From Nectonema munidae (lineage: Eukaryota; Nematomorpha; Nectonematoida; Nectonematidae): a stretch of 64,000 bases of DNA. A program made the position numbers and the translations under genes. Positions 45,979-57,860 of this stretch are shown in pieces. Every line of letters begins with the position of its first letter. The first letter of the stretch is position 1. The notes beneath the pieces were generated by a model. That model worked only from the letters and a program-made list of their open reading frames with translations, did not search any database and was not told where the DNA came from. The stretch lies in contig JAUIRK010000893.1 in NCBI GenBank assembly GCA_030549495.1, positions 496,001 through 560,000 on the forward strand, read 5' to 3'.

Positions 45979-47000
45979 TTAAATAAAAGCGTTTATATTT
46001 CTGTATTTAAAGCGAGTGGATTCATTATTTTGCACACTTGCTGGACTCAAATTGAGTTTGGTCAAACTAATGTCAATTTTTATTTGCTCCAAAAATTTCC
46101 ATATTGAAGGATGATTTCCTTGAAAATGTCTTTGGAAAGCGTTATGATATCCTTCACAACAGTTCGTTCTTTTAGGAAGCAAGTTTAGATTAAAAGTTGG
46201 AAATGTAGCACAGCTATATCTGTTGCAAATTCTTTCGCTGTGTATATAAGTCTTTTGAAAATAGGAAAGTAACTTGCCATACTCTTCTGCAGTTTGGAAT
46301 GCAGAAGCTAATTTATTGAAGTTTTGATTTATGCTTTCAACTGGAACAAACTATAATGCTGATAAACATCTGACTAATAAATTGATATCAGGGTTGCTTT
46401 CTCAGGCCCAATTCTTTTGTTTTCCTTAAAATAGACTGTTTTAAATAAATAAAAAAGTCTCCTGATTTGTGTGTATTTGTTAGCTTTTTTTGAGAACCTT
46501 TTATTGCTGCTAACTCAAAAGCAACTATTAAAGACGTTGGATTGAATGAAGGGTAAATCACAAATAACTATGCTATTACTCTCACTTTTTTGCCAACAAA
46601 AATGAGCAATTGGAGGAAAATTATTTCGAACTTTGTAGTGAAAGTGCACAGTTTGTAAAACATTGAAGGAACAACATAAAAAGTTCCATCACAAAAAATC
46701 ATCACTTTCAAGATGTGTTAAACAAGTATCTCTTATCAAAAGAATTCTTGAAGAATCTTGGCATCCTGAATCCTTTAGTATCAAACTTTCATATTCATTG
46801 AGTATTTCAAAGTGTAAAGTTTTAGGAGCAATAAAATTATGCTTTTTCTTGTTTTTACTCTTCTCATTTGCTGTTCTATGGGGCCTTGTTCCGACAATCT
46901 AAACAAAGAAGTAGCTGAAACTTGATTAAATGTTTCAGAGATCATATATCTATTTGAATTCCGAAGTTCTATATCAAAAAATAATTGTCAATGAATTTTG
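45979..47000 (-). pseudogene. MULE-type transposase fragment
   Basis: One minus-strand frame stays open from about 46350 to the stop at 45979. It carries FVPVESINQNFNKLASAF, a YFQKTYI motif, then PKRTNCCEGYHNAFQRHF and HPSIWKFLEQIK, ending with SLTKLNL. This is the 'RTNN.vEGwHn.f ... HP.iwkfi..lk.e' tail of an invertebrate MULE-type transposase family. Upstream on the same strand, in other frames, are weaker matches (FYKLCTFTTKF, KKLTNTHKSGDFFIYLKQSI) to the catalytic part, reaching about 47000. Several stops and frame changes make it a pseudogene. Confidence 0.65.
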
Positions 47001-47867
47001 CGCTATGCATTTACCGGTCACCTTTTTGATCGCATCCTGTATTTTTACATATCTATAATAATTTTTTGAAGTGGGGTGTGAGGGAACCAATCAATTCATA
47101 CTATTCAAGATTAAGTAAATTCAGCATTTAAAAATCCTTGAAGAGTTTAGAAGAATGATTTCTATAATTCTATAATAACATTTTACAACGTTCTCAATTA
47201 TTAGGTAAACTGTTGTAAGCTATAAGACCCTTTTGTCTTTGCCTCTTCATTCAAGTTTTCAAAAAGTTCTTCAATCTTACTAAAAGTAAAAAGCTTTTTT
47301 CTCACTGTGTATTTTTGCCTGTTTTAAAAGGTATATTTTCTAGTATGCCCCTTTTGTCTCCTTGATTGTTCCCCTACCTAAAATAGTGCTTTTTTGAAAG
47401 ATTTTTATTCAAAATAAAACATTTTTCATCTCTAACAATTCCAAATGTCAAAAAGTACTTCAGTATATTATATGTATATTTCAATCAATTCAATTGTGTA
47501 CACTGGGTGGCAAAATACCTTTGAGCGAGCATCGTTTCCAAAGTATTTGTAGAGCTATTTTTTCTAGCTGAAGTTTTCAAATATTAAAGGCTATTTGGTG
47601 GCGAAACTATATTCGAATTTTAATCGATTATACTTCCTCAAAATCACTCAGAGCCAGAGGCAAACTTACTTCCTCATTTACTTTAAATATTGATCTTTTA
47701 GTTTTAGCGATCCTACCTTTCAAAATTATTGAAGTAAATAAACTTGTTTCTTATCTCGTTGAATTTTATATTATTTTTTGCCTAATAAGGTATTACAGAG
47801 AATATATATACCCATGTAAATATGTTATGAATCTAAAACTTTACAACATAATCTCTCTTTCATTTAG
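47001..47867. other. Intronic or intergenic AT-rich sequence before the first visible RASA1-like exon
   Basis: No exon or element was recognised. It ends in the pyrimidine-rich acceptor tctctctttcatttag at 47852-47867. Confidence 0.5.
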
Positions 47868-48020
47868 TTCTTGTTTTCATGGAGTGTTAGATAGAGAAAG
47901 CAGTGAGTATTTGTTGAATGAAAATAAAATAAAGGGATCATTTCTTCTCAGAGAGAGTGAAAGAAATCCTGGTTTATATGTTCTCTCTTTGTTGTGTGAA
48001 AATGGAATTGATCATTTCAA
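47868..48020 (+). CDS. RASA1: RASA1-like RasGAP, exon encoding first half of N-terminal SH2
   Basis: This 153-bp exon is bounded by an acceptor tttcatttag and a donor aa|gtaaat. It encodes SCFHGVLDRE..EYLL and then GSFLLRESERNPGLYVLS and ENGIDHF. The pattern is the first half of an SH2 domain, including the phosphotyrosine-binding Arg in FLLRES. It fits RASA1 (p120RasGAP) best, whose N-SH2 reads WYHGKLDR...GSYLIRESDRRPG. The usual first Trp is replaced by Cys here. The exon begins with the last base of a codon and ends with two bases, and the next exon supplies the third (AA|A, Lys), giving HFKII as in RASA1 HFRII. RASA1 is a cytosolic negative regulator of Ras recruited to phosphorylated receptors. 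Upstream exons were not found. Confidence 0.88.
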
Positions 48021-48299
48021 GTAAATTAATCATTACTTTTTAATTTCGATTTTTTTCACTATAACATATGGAGTATACGGGGTTTTTCGATCTATTACGT
48101 CCTTGTTTCAATCAATTACGTCGTTGTTGCATTTGATTACGTCGTTTGTGCGTTCGAGCATGTTGTTAATTTTGATTTTAATAATTCTTAATTTTTTGAT
48201 TGCTCTGTTCTTTCTATTTTTCTTCTGCTTCACAAGCTTCAATTCTTTTCATGCTTAGTGTATATAAACAAATTTTGAACATTTACTTAATGTCTGGAC

Positions 48300-49900
48300 A
48301 TGATATTCACAACCAAAATGCAGCAACTTTTTCAAGATGAAAATTCTTTATGGACACTTGCAGAACTAGTTAACCGCGTTAAAGATGAATACAGTTTGAC
48401 TGTCTCAAAATCTTGCATTGATCGCTGTCTTCGCAAATTTCACTACACTATTAAAAATGTCTTTCCAATCCCAGCATGTTGTAACAATGATAAGACGATT
48501 CAACTTAGTTCAATTATGCTCAAGAATATCGCAAACTTGAACAAAACATAATGTTGGAGTGTTTTTTATTTTTATATGAGGCTGGTTTCAATATATGTTC
48601 AAGACGAAAAAGAAGACGATCTGAAGCTGGTGTTCGTGCTACAACATCTGTTTCACAAGCGCGAACTAGAAATATTTCTGTTGTTGCTGTCATGAACAGA
48701 AATAGAATGATATTTTATAAAATCTATGACTGGGCTGTTAATGGTCCTTCTTTCCAGCTTTGTCTTGTTATGCTGAAGGATGTTTGCGTTACAAGGCATT
48801 AATAATCCTGTACTCGTCCTAGATAATGCGCGCATTCATCATTGTAAATATCTTGTTTTTGATGGTTTCTTTTAGGGTTCGCAATAGTGTCGAAAATTAA
48901 GAACGGTACCGATACCAAAAAAAATTGTAAAAACCGGGAAATCCCGGTTTCGCACGGTTCCGAGAAATATTTCTTTTTACCTGTTAACTATGCCATTTTC
49001 TGTCGGTTACGTATATATAATAATCATTAAAAAAAATAAGGTTTGCTATATAAACAATAAAGTGTAGAAAAACCATATAATCGAAAAACAAGAAAACAAA
49101 GTGCATTTTTTTTACAAATAAATAGACTTTTTGGAAAAAATTATTTATATAAACACCCAAAAAGAAATAAACAAACTGAAATTTTAATTAAAAAAAGCTT
49201 TATTCACTGATAACAGTTTTTGAAGTAATATTTTAGAAAACCTTGTCCATTTAAAGTAGAGTCCGACAATCGAGAGCGAATTTTCGATAAAAAAAAGCTC
49301 AGAAGCTGAAAATGGTCTTTCACTTTCTACACTTGTAGGTTTAATTGAAAGAAGGGCAGCTAAAAGTTTATTCATTTTTTCTGTTCGTTTGCCTGTCGCT
49401 TCGAAGAGTTTTTGTTGGCATCAAATATGTCTTCACTAGCTACAGTTGAAGTGCTGGGACTTTCAAGTTTACTTATTTCATTAAAATTTTTTTCAAGCAG
49501 TGAATCATATCAACTGAGGATATTACTTTATTCTGTTTTGCAAAGAAACGAAGATATGCAAGCTTCTGGAATATTCAATATATATTTGATAGAATGAAAA
49601 ATCGATGAGCTACAGAGAAATGCAAATTTTTGATATATTGATTTTTTATAAACAAATGGGTGATGTTTTTTCCATCATTTTTGCTTGAAAGAATTTTAAA
49701 GAAAGGAGAATTAAAATGTATAAAGTAAACAAATAATCAGAGGTAAATGGGTGAATAACTCGGCAAGTCTCGGAACCGGGAGCGAACCCTACTTTGTATG
49801 TTCTGTATTTACCTCCTTTTTGCCGTTTTTTTAAAGCCCATTGAAAATTGTTTCAGTAAATGGAAGAACATTGTTGTGAGACATGGTTGCGCGAGTGAAC
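48300..49900 (+). pseudogene. Broken Tc1/mariner-type transposase, interrupted by hAT
   Basis: Block 48300-48551 holds a helix-turn-helix region (LWTLAELVNRVKDEYSL, then SKSCIDRCLRKF). Block 48551-48802 begins the DDE domain with FLYEAGFNICSRRKRRRSEA and TRNISVVAVMNRN; the usual first Asp (FLDE) is Tyr here. The second catalytic Asp lies in VLVLDNARIHH (about 48807-48842). The hAT then interrupts, and FKPIENCFSKWKN (about 49832-49870) supplies the third motif, PIE. Frame breaks near 48510, 48550 and 48800 and the missing first Asp show it is inactive. Confidence 0.75.
48873..49791 (-). mobile_element. Internally deleted hAT element nested in the Tc1-type element
   Basis: The ends are tagggttcgcaatag on the left and, inward from the right, tagggttcgctcccggttcc; both sides also share gggaaatcccggtttc / ctcggaaccggg text. 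On the minus strand 49375-49184 is a hAT dimerisation domain (ALLSIKPTSVESERPFSASE), so the element is a truncated hAT derivative. The 8-bp flanks (gtttcttt / ctttgtat) do not match clearly. It interrupts the Tc1-type transposase between its second and third catalytic motifs. Confidence 0.75.
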
Positions 49901-50689
49901 AGCAGCTGAAAAATGCATAGGCGATGCGTTCTAGTCAAATTACAGTATCTGATTGTAATCGTTTTTATCAAAATATGCTGGGCTAAAATATGTCATGTAA
50001 TCGTGAAATTATCAAATGTTAAAAATATAGTTTTTTGAACTTATTTCAATTTTTGCGTTTTAATAGTTAAAATAGAAAAACGTGTTAAAGTTCTAGTACG
50101 ACGACTTAATCGAATGCAACAACGACATAATAGATCGAAAAACATTGTATTTATTTTTAATGCGAAATATTTTTGCACGTATTTTGTAAAGTTTTCTCAA
50201 CTAACGCTTATATTTATTTTAATAATCATATTAATGAAATGTCAGGTGGGTAAAAATTTTGCAGTCAAGTTTTATATAGGGATGAATATAATAAAAATTA
50301 AGCCATACTTTTCATCTTTTGTTGGTATTCATGGTATGGACAAGACAACGTCATTTATGAATTCTCAAACAAACTCATTTATAAGAACAATGTGCTTATG
50401 CTAAGCATGATATTAAACCCGTAATCATTCTCCTACTCGCAAAGATGAGTTCGTCTTAATTAAAGGAAGCCTCATGAGAAAACTTAGTCCTATTTTTCTG
50501 TGTTTGAAGCCCAATAAAATTTCTTCTCTCCCTGTCAAATGACTGTATTACAGCAACCAGAGTTAGGAAGGTGGAGGGATGCGATACATCTCCGAATACT
50601 AGAGGAGTAACTTCAGATGTTCTCAAAAATTTAGCCTTTTCATTTTTTAAAATCCTTAAAAAAATCTGCCTTTGTTTCTTCAATTTTAT

Positions 50690-50756
50690 TAGATACTGAC
50701 TCTATAAAATTTTCAACTCTCGATTCCGATCTCGACTTCGCAACCCGGATTTTAAA
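50690..50756 (-). mobile_element. Possible hAT-type MITE end
   Basis: On the minus strand this begins tccgggttgcgaagtcgaga and continues tcggaatcgagagttg. The gcgaagtcg...tcggaatcg text resembles termini of hAT-type elements and the left end at 43501. No partner end was located. Confidence 0.35.
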
Positions 50757-51138
50757 GCGTGGATGACATAACAATTAAGATTTAGGCAAAAACCACGCAA
50801 TTATTCAACAAAAGTATTAACATCAAGAAAGCCATTTTATTTTAGTTGGCGATAGTGTACCCTGCCATTTTAGGAATCTTAAATTTTTTAACGTCAATAA
50901 TAATAATATCTTATCAGTTTTGATTCCTTTGAATAATTGCAAATCACAAAATATACTATAACTTGCACTACCTGTAGTACACCTTTCAATGATCAGAAAT
51001 TGGCCATTCATCAGAAAGCCATCATATCAATGGATGGTGTTTCTTCATAGTCTTCAACTATTATTCACTGTTACAAAAATATTGCTTCTCTACGCTATGG
51101 GGTCCACAAGAATACTGAAAATTCATACTATTCAAAAA

Positions 51139-51528
51139 TCTAATAGGAAACATGACAAAAGTTGAAAACGGAAAAGCCCAATACTTTAGTACAAAAAATA
51201 TATCATTTTGCTCTACTTTTTATCACAGTGTTTGAAATTGATGCAAATTTGAATTGACTTCCAAGACAAAATAAGTATTCTCAATTATACGAAGGAAATT
51301 TTGAAAAAAACGTCCTAATATTTTGGGTGAATCACGGACTGCTGTATCGTTCTGGACTTGAGGAAGCCCAAAAAATGATGTAGAAAAGAAAGTTCTCAAC
51401 TTTTACGAAACAAAATTCTTTTTATAATGCAAAACTCTGAAATAAGCAAAATTCCATTTTATTCAACTTTTTCAAGTGATGTTGTGTATGAGGGAAAAGC
51501 AAAGAGTATTATTTATCAGTAATTATTA
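51139..51528 (+). repeat. Intronic direct repeat, copy A
   Basis: About 390 bp that aligns in the same orientation with 53062-53488. Shared text includes atgacaaaagttgaaaacgg, tttatcacagtgtttgaaat, ttttgggtgaatcacggact and agtattatttatcagtaatt. Copy A lacks about 40 bp present in copy B. It has no coding potential I can recognise. Confidence 0.88.
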
Positions 51529-53061
51529 TCAGATACAATTTGGCGCTAACCACCAAAGTCATTACAAATGACCTAACTTAATTTAGTGAACATCACTACA
51601 AACACTATATCACTCTAAACTCCATAAATTCAGGTTCATTCATGAGTTATCTAAATTAACCAGAACACTTCTTTAACATAGATTTTTTGGAAAAATCGAG
51701 AACGATTTCAATTTTTTAGCACAGTACTCAATAAAGAGCGGATAACTAACGAATTAACTACTAGATCAATAAATAGTTAACTGGGATAATGTTTTATAGC
51801 ACGACAAAAAATTTTTAGCCGAAAAATGTATTCTCAGCATAATATTATGTAGCGCATTGTCCTGTTATGAGTTGTCTGGGAACCTGGTAAAATGTGGGCT
51901 TTCAAGCCCTCTGCCGAACTTTGAAATTTTAAGCAGTATATATTATAATAAAAACATAGTTATAGTTTAAAATTTTGCACCGAAAGCTGTATTCTAAGTG
52001 TGGAAAATCATTTGTTTTTTCTTAATTAGTTAAATTAATCTTATTTTATGAACACACTTTCTACAAACGATTTGAACAAAATATGAATTCTGTGAGCATC
52101 TTCAAATTTATATAAGGAAGAAATGTTATCGGTCAATCTCGAATAACATGATTAACCATTCGTTATTCACAGATCTAACGTATCTATTCCTTATGATATC
52201 AAGAACAATAAAGGATGATGATATTTTAGCATATGCAAATCTCAGACAATGAAAAAATGTACATCTGGTGCTGATATCAAATGTTTCAAGGGATATCATA
52301 CAACAAAATTTTTAAACTAATCATGTGTCTCTTTAGGCGCTCACTAGATTTTCTTGTGTTTGTGTAACCTTGTGTTTATGCAACGTTCTTTTTTGGTAAA
52401 AAATAAATGATTTTTTGAAAATTAAAATTTTTGTCTATCTTTTCTAGGCCGCAAACATGTTCTGTATCAAATTTCTCGTTTTTATCATAAAAACCTAACC
52501 TTGTTCAAACGCGTATCTCTTACGTAAAAAACCTTAGTCAAAAAGGGAAACGAGAAAAGCACTTCACGCATCACTACAATTTCAAAACTTTCTAACGTTA
52601 TGCTTGCAGATAAGTGTCATATTACATTGATTTTGATGCCAAGCTTTATGAAGACTTACTTGATAGTTGGTAACAAAGATTATGAGAATATAAGACCAAG
52701 ATAAAGAACATGCTGATCTTGAACCTACTAAGCCCACTTTAAAAATAACCTCAATTAAATTGACCTCAGATGTTTCAAAGATTATTTATCTAATAAGTAT
52801 TCTGGTAATTCAGAAAGCCATCTCTCTAATTTATCAAGTTGACATGCTCACTCTAATTTATCAGATAAAATCAGCAACTTCCAAAGTCTAACTAAAGTTA
52901 TAGATTTAAGTTTTTTAATCCCCAAATGTTAGGATTTAATTGTAGATTTTTTGTAAAGTGAACACTGAACATACTTTATTCCATCGATGGTTTGACTTAA
53001 ATTAAAATTAAATTTATACAATTTTTAAAAAATTTTTTACTATGCTCACAGATGTGATGGA

Positions 53062-53488
53062 TCTAATAGGAAGTATGACAAAAGTTGAAAACGGAAAAGT
53101 CCAATACTTTAGTACAAAACATATTTCATTTTGCTATACTTTTTATCACAGTGTTTGAAATTGATGCAAATGATAATTGACTTCCAAGACAAAAATAAGT
53201 ATTCTCAATTATACGAATGAAAAATGCAATAAAATTTCGCTAAAATTTTATCACTCTAAAAATTTTGAAAAAACTGCGCAATATTTTGGGTGAATCACGG
53301 ACTGCTGCATCTTTCTGGACTTGAGGAAGCCCAGAAAAAATGATATAGAAAAGAAAGTTCTCAACTTTTTCGAGCCAAGCTTCCTTTTCTGATGCAAAAC
53401 TCTGAAATAATTGTTAAAATGCAAAATTTCATTTTATTCACATTTTTCAAAAAATGTGTCAAATAGTATTATTTATCAGTAATTATTT
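53062..53488 (+). repeat. Intronic direct repeat, copy B
   Basis: The downstream partner of 51139-51528, with the extra segment gcaataaaatttcgctaaaa (about 53229 onward). The copies are about 1.92 kb apart. They are either a dispersed element of unknown type or a local duplication. Confidence 0.88.
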
Positions 53489-54318
53489 AAAATATCTTGT
53501 CATAACCAATAAACCATAACTTAAATCGTGTTTCCAGCTATCAATACAATTGAGGATAAAAAGCGAAATGTTAACACCTTCAAAATTTTTAGAAATAGCA
53601 AAATGTGATCAAGCGAGAAAAATTAATTTTAAAAAGTCATTTGTTGTAATAATCTTACCTACAATCATGAGAAAAAACTCATAAGCAAATCACGTTGTTC
53701 CTAGAAACATCCTTTGATAAACGTTGGTCTAATGCAGACGCGGGAACCTTTTTTTTGTTTTGTTTAAAAGCCGTTTCACAAATAACAAAATCCTCCTAAA
53801 GATAATTTTTTATTTAGCTAGATTAGATAAACTAAAATTATGTTAATGACTTTTTTATTCGATCATGGTTGCTCTCACTATCAATTGATTATACAAATGT
53901 TCACCTGTTAATTGACTTCGATGAGAATTTTTAGTATAGGTCAAGTGAAAAATGTTGATTCACGACAATATGTTGAGGAAGGTCAATTCTCTCTAAAAGT
54001 TATTTATATTAGAAAAAATGTTCTGTAGTTTAATTTGGCAAATGAAATAAAAAGTTTTTTATAAACATAATTGCATCTTAACCATTTGAAAGCTACAATT
54101 TAAATTCTTTTTTGTTCTCTTTTATACAGTAAATTTAAATTCCTATTTTAGATCCTTTAAAATATGAAGAATGAAAAATGTATTTTGTGTTTGCAATAAG
54201 CTACGTTAAAATAAATAAAATATAAGAAAACAAGTTTTAAGTAAAAAAAACTTTAGTGATGAAAAGCGAAAAATAATCAAGATGTGATATTTCGTCTCCT
54301 CAAGGCTTCTTCAGACAG

Positions 54319-54339
54319 GTAGAGAGAGAGAGAGAGAAA
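54319..54339 (+). repeat. (GA)n microsatellite
   Basis: The run gtagagagagagagagagaa in intron 1 of the RASA1-like gene. Confidence 0.85.
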
Positions 54340-54792
54340 GTAGAGTAACAAATTAACCTATGCCAGAGGCAAACGATAGAAGAGCATGTGGAGAGTATAA
54401 TTAGGGGAATGAAGGGCGTACATTATAATAGTAAATATGTAGACAGCAAATGCGTATATGTATAGACAAATGTCACAATAGGGACAGGATCAACTTTTAA
54501 CAAACTGGCTGTTGAATAATATCACACATCCTGATTAATAATTCATTTTTCATCAATAAAGTTTTTTGCCTAAACTTGTTTACCATATTTCCTTATTAAT
54601 TTTTTTGCGCCACCTTGTTTATAAAATATGCTTTATTTTAACTTGTGCACTCACTTTTCAAGGTCACCCATTAAAATGAGAAAGACCGCATGTTCGCCAC
54701 TTCATGTCTAGAGTTCAATATAAAATAATTTTATAGATTTTTCTTGCATTTAAAAAAGTATATGTTGAAATAGAGATAATAAATTTTTTTAG

Positions 54793-54925
54793 AATTATAA
54801 CGCATGAAGAAATTTTTGTGATTGGAGATCTGCAATTCAATTCTCTGGCAGACATCATTTCACACTACTTAACTCATGACTTATTTCCCAATAAGCGTCT
54901 TCTCCATCCAATTTCCCCATTCATA
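54793..54925 (+). CDS. RASA1: RASA1-like RasGAP, exon encoding second half of N-terminal SH2
   Basis: A 133-bp exon after the acceptor aaattttttttag. It encodes IITHEEIFVIGDLQFNSLAD, then IISHYLTHDLF and RLLHPISPF. This matches the second half of the RASA1 N-SH2 (RII...YYIGGRRFSSLSDLIGYY...LLYPVAPP), including the 'F.SL.DlI.yY' helix. The first base completes the Lys codon of the previous exon, and 44 codons later the exon ends in phase 0. I place the donor at ATA|GTACTT, which is weak but is the phase-compatible GT just before the reading loses resemblance. Intron 1 is 6772 bp. Confidence 0.87.
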
Positions 54926-57157
54926 GTACTTCTTCTTTCCCTTCATCTTATATATACTCCTTGTCTCTCTCTTTTTAGTTTTATTTTTCACTTAATTCTT
55001 TTTATTTGCTTTCGTTACTCTTAATTCTCTTAACGATTTCAAGATTTTGACAAGTCTCATTTTTCAAATCTGAGAATTAGTTTTTTGAATCAAGAAAAGT
55101 CGAAAATTCCTTTTTTCGAGAGGAATTTTTTTCGGAATCACAAAAAATTTTGCCATCATCCCATCTCAATTGGATAATATTCTTGATATGTAATTTCAGC
55201 TTTTGTTCGATTACATCTTTTTTTATGAGCAACTCCATTTTCTGGATTCGGCCTCAAGTTGCTTAGGTGGTTTGTTTATCATTATTTTCTTTACTCATTT
55301 CAGCAAATGATATGGAAATTCATAATATTCTTTTTGGTATTGAGTAATTAAATTAACTGAAAATGAGTTTTATTTCTTGGGAAAAGGACAAATAAAGACG
55401 ATTTTTACAATTCCAAAAATTTAGCAAGAGATCGCCATATGAGGGTTGCTAAGCAAGTTTCTTAATTTTTGACGTGATTTGAGGCCTGATCCCTTAGCAA
55501 CTCGATTGTTTATATAGAAAGGGTGTATTTAAAAAATAAGCTTCGTTGTATCGAAAAAGAAATGAGAGTTTTTTTCTTAAGTCACCATTTTGAAAACATT
55601 TCCAAATTTTATGAGACATATCCTTCTTACTGATCATCGTATCTATAATGCCTCACCTTCCTAAATTTTGCTATGCCAATATGTATGAATACGGGATAAT
55701 TCAGTTTTAATCAATTTGAAAGATGAACAAAATTTATTCTTCATAAATTGATCTAAAATTGCTCACTCATAATTTTTAAAAAATTTACTTTAAAACTTTT
55801 TAATAAGTATCCTTATTATATTCACAAATTTCTAAATTATAATTTGGGAGACAAAATTTTTTCTTCATCAAATTTCAGTTTTTGTGAGTTATTTTCCATT
55901 TTAAAAAATTCTTTGAAATTTCTCGATAGTAAATTTTGAAAATATGAAAATTGTGCCTATCCCCATTAGTAAATACTGAACACCTATAGCTAGCAGGTGT
56001 GCGGAGTCGAAGGGAAAATATTCAATTTTAAGTAAAAAATTTGTCAAAAATTTAAAACCAACTTATACTTCTGGCTTCGACTAAGAATGGTCACTTCATT
56101 TGCTTAAAAAAATTAAGCTTATTTTTTCCATTTTTCAAAGTACCTATCAAATGCCATCTGACTTCTAAGTTTTATCTGCAACCCTGTTAACACTTCTTTC
56201 TAGATAGCAAATACATTTTCAAAATCTCAAATTAATCCTGTAAACTAATCTAACCTCTTTATAGTTAGTACCTAATAGAGAGATTTCCCTCACGCTATAC
56301 CAAAAAGTTATTTGTATACCAAAAAGACGGAAGACTTAAAAAATCCCAAAACCAACTACACATAAAAGTTTGAAAAAAATAATATACTCATTTTAAGATG
56401 ATAGAGAACCATTTTCTTGATTAGAATGCGAAGAAAAACAAGGCAATGATCAATTAGAAAAGTTTAGTTGAAAAGGCGCTTGTGGTAAAAGATGTACAGA
56501 ATAGAAAGGAATGGAGAATAAAATTAAGTAGAAAGCTATACCTTAGCTTGCTGGGAAATTAGCCGAAACACTGATTTATTATTATTACTTGATAATGCAT
56601 GCAAAAAATCTGCTTTTTATCACCCTATCCTTATTTCATTTAAGCTATTATTTTTATTAATTTTAAAATAGGATTCCAAAATTCGCTAGATTAATTTTTT
56701 TAGTTATTCTTAACTCAAAATGTCAGAGTATTCGTTCTCTATATTCAAAATTCGTTATAAGCGACTTTGTTATAGACTTCTTTTTATTGCTTTTGAACTA
56801 TTTCAAGTCAAAATATTTTCAAATTCTCTAAAGTGTGCCTTGTGTAAGGAAAGTTTTAGAAACACTTTAACCTACCTAGCTAATAATAGATCATCATTTT
56901 TTCAAGGTTTTGAATGAAAAGTTATTTTTAGTTTGAATATTTCTTCCATGTTAAAATAGTTTAATCCACGAAGTAAATGGATTTATTTTTGAAAAAGTTG
57001 AATTAAGTCCAGATTTTTTCTGAATTTTTGACAGATTGCAATTACTACAGGATGTTCAAAATTCTTTTGAACTGCGTCTCTCTCTCTCTCACCCTTTCCA
57101 AACCTTGGGAATTGGATTAGTTTCTTCTTTCTTTTTCAATGGAATTTTATGTATTAA

Positions 57158-57286
57158 CCCGTTAACGACCAGAATAATCAGACGATATCTAATGTAAAGC
57201 AGAAGATTTGTATTAAAGAGCTTTGATAAACGCAGACGATTTTATTTTTGTAAAGTCGACTATAGTCGACGTTGGGCGTTAACGAG
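57158..57286. mobile_element. piggyBac-like MITE, copy 1
   Basis: 129 bp flanked by TTAA on both sides (57154-57157, 57287-57290). The ends are inverted: cccgttaacgaccag on the left and ctcgttaacgcccaa read inward from the right. A second copy at 58287 shares most of the interior (cagacgatatctaatgtaaa, gataaacgcagacgatttta). An inner palindrome gtcgactatagtcgac lies near the right end. TTAA flanks point to piggyBac-type mobilisation. Confidence 0.8.
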
Positions 57287-57734
57287 TTAAACGCGGACAA
57301 TTTTCATTTCTTCCGATACTCTTGTCACACTGGTCCTCAAGGAGTTGCGTTTTTACTTTTTATGACTTTAAACTTGTTGCCTTGTTTATGTGGGCATGAA
57401 AAGGTAACGTAGCATTCAAAGGAGAATTTTATAACAATGATATTTATTCTGTTTTCACTGGGTATCTAAAATTTGATATGTGTAATCAGAAATGTGAACT
57501 GTCAAACGTTATGTTCCGCCTTTCATTGTTTAAAATTACTCGAATTATTATTCGCTAATATTGTGGCGTGGGAGAATTAAAGCTTTGTTTTTCAATATGG
57601 ATTTTTTGCATCAAACTATTTCATCCTTTCTTGTGTCAAGGTGAAGGGATAATCTCACATTTTGTATCGCTAGTTTTTGTAGAAGTAACGGGTTCTGAGA
57701 TGCCTTTTTAATTTCTTTTATTTTGTATTTGCAG

Positions 57735-57805
57735 AGTAAAAAGAGAAGTGGTATTTACCAAGCTCTGTTCACCTACACTAAAATATCTGATAGCGATGAA
57801 TTAAG
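57735..57805 (+). CDS. RASA1: RASA1-like RasGAP, exon encoding start of SH3
   Basis: A 71-bp exon after ttgtatttgcag and before ttaag|gttttt. It encodes SKKRSGIYQALFTYTKISDS and then DEL, with two bases left over. RASA1 reads DRRRVRAILPYTKVPDTDEI at the start of its SH3, a very close match to YTKISDSDEL. It starts in phase 0, as the previous exon requires. Intron 2 is 2809 bp. Confidence 0.9.
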
Positions 57806-57860
57806 GTTTTTTCCTTTTATTTTTCAAGGAGAATTCCTTAATACTTATGATTTAATTTAG

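Larger units (their letters stand above)
48078..50147 (+). mobile_element. Tc1/mariner-superfamily transposon in intron 1
   Basis: It is flanked by TA on both sides (48076-48077 and 50148-50149) with long inverted ends: cggggtttttcgatctatta and, inward from the right, caatgtttttcgatctatta. Both continue with cgtc/tgtc, ttgtt and 'cattcgatta'-like repeats (acgtcgttgttgcatttga left; tgtcgttgttgcattcga right). Total length is 2070 bp, of which about 919 bp (48873-49791) is a nested hAT. The transposase lies on the + strand in pieces. The nesting order shows that the Tc1-type element entered the intron first. Confidence 0.85.

Noticed and set aside
46663-46902. A 79-codon plus-strand frame
   Set aside because: It lies antisense to the decayed MULE transposase region and has only a hydrophobic low-complexity tail.
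50114-50404. A 96-codon frame at the right end of the Tc1-type element
   Set aside because: It begins inside the terminal inverted repeat, is low-complexity and has no recognisable domain.
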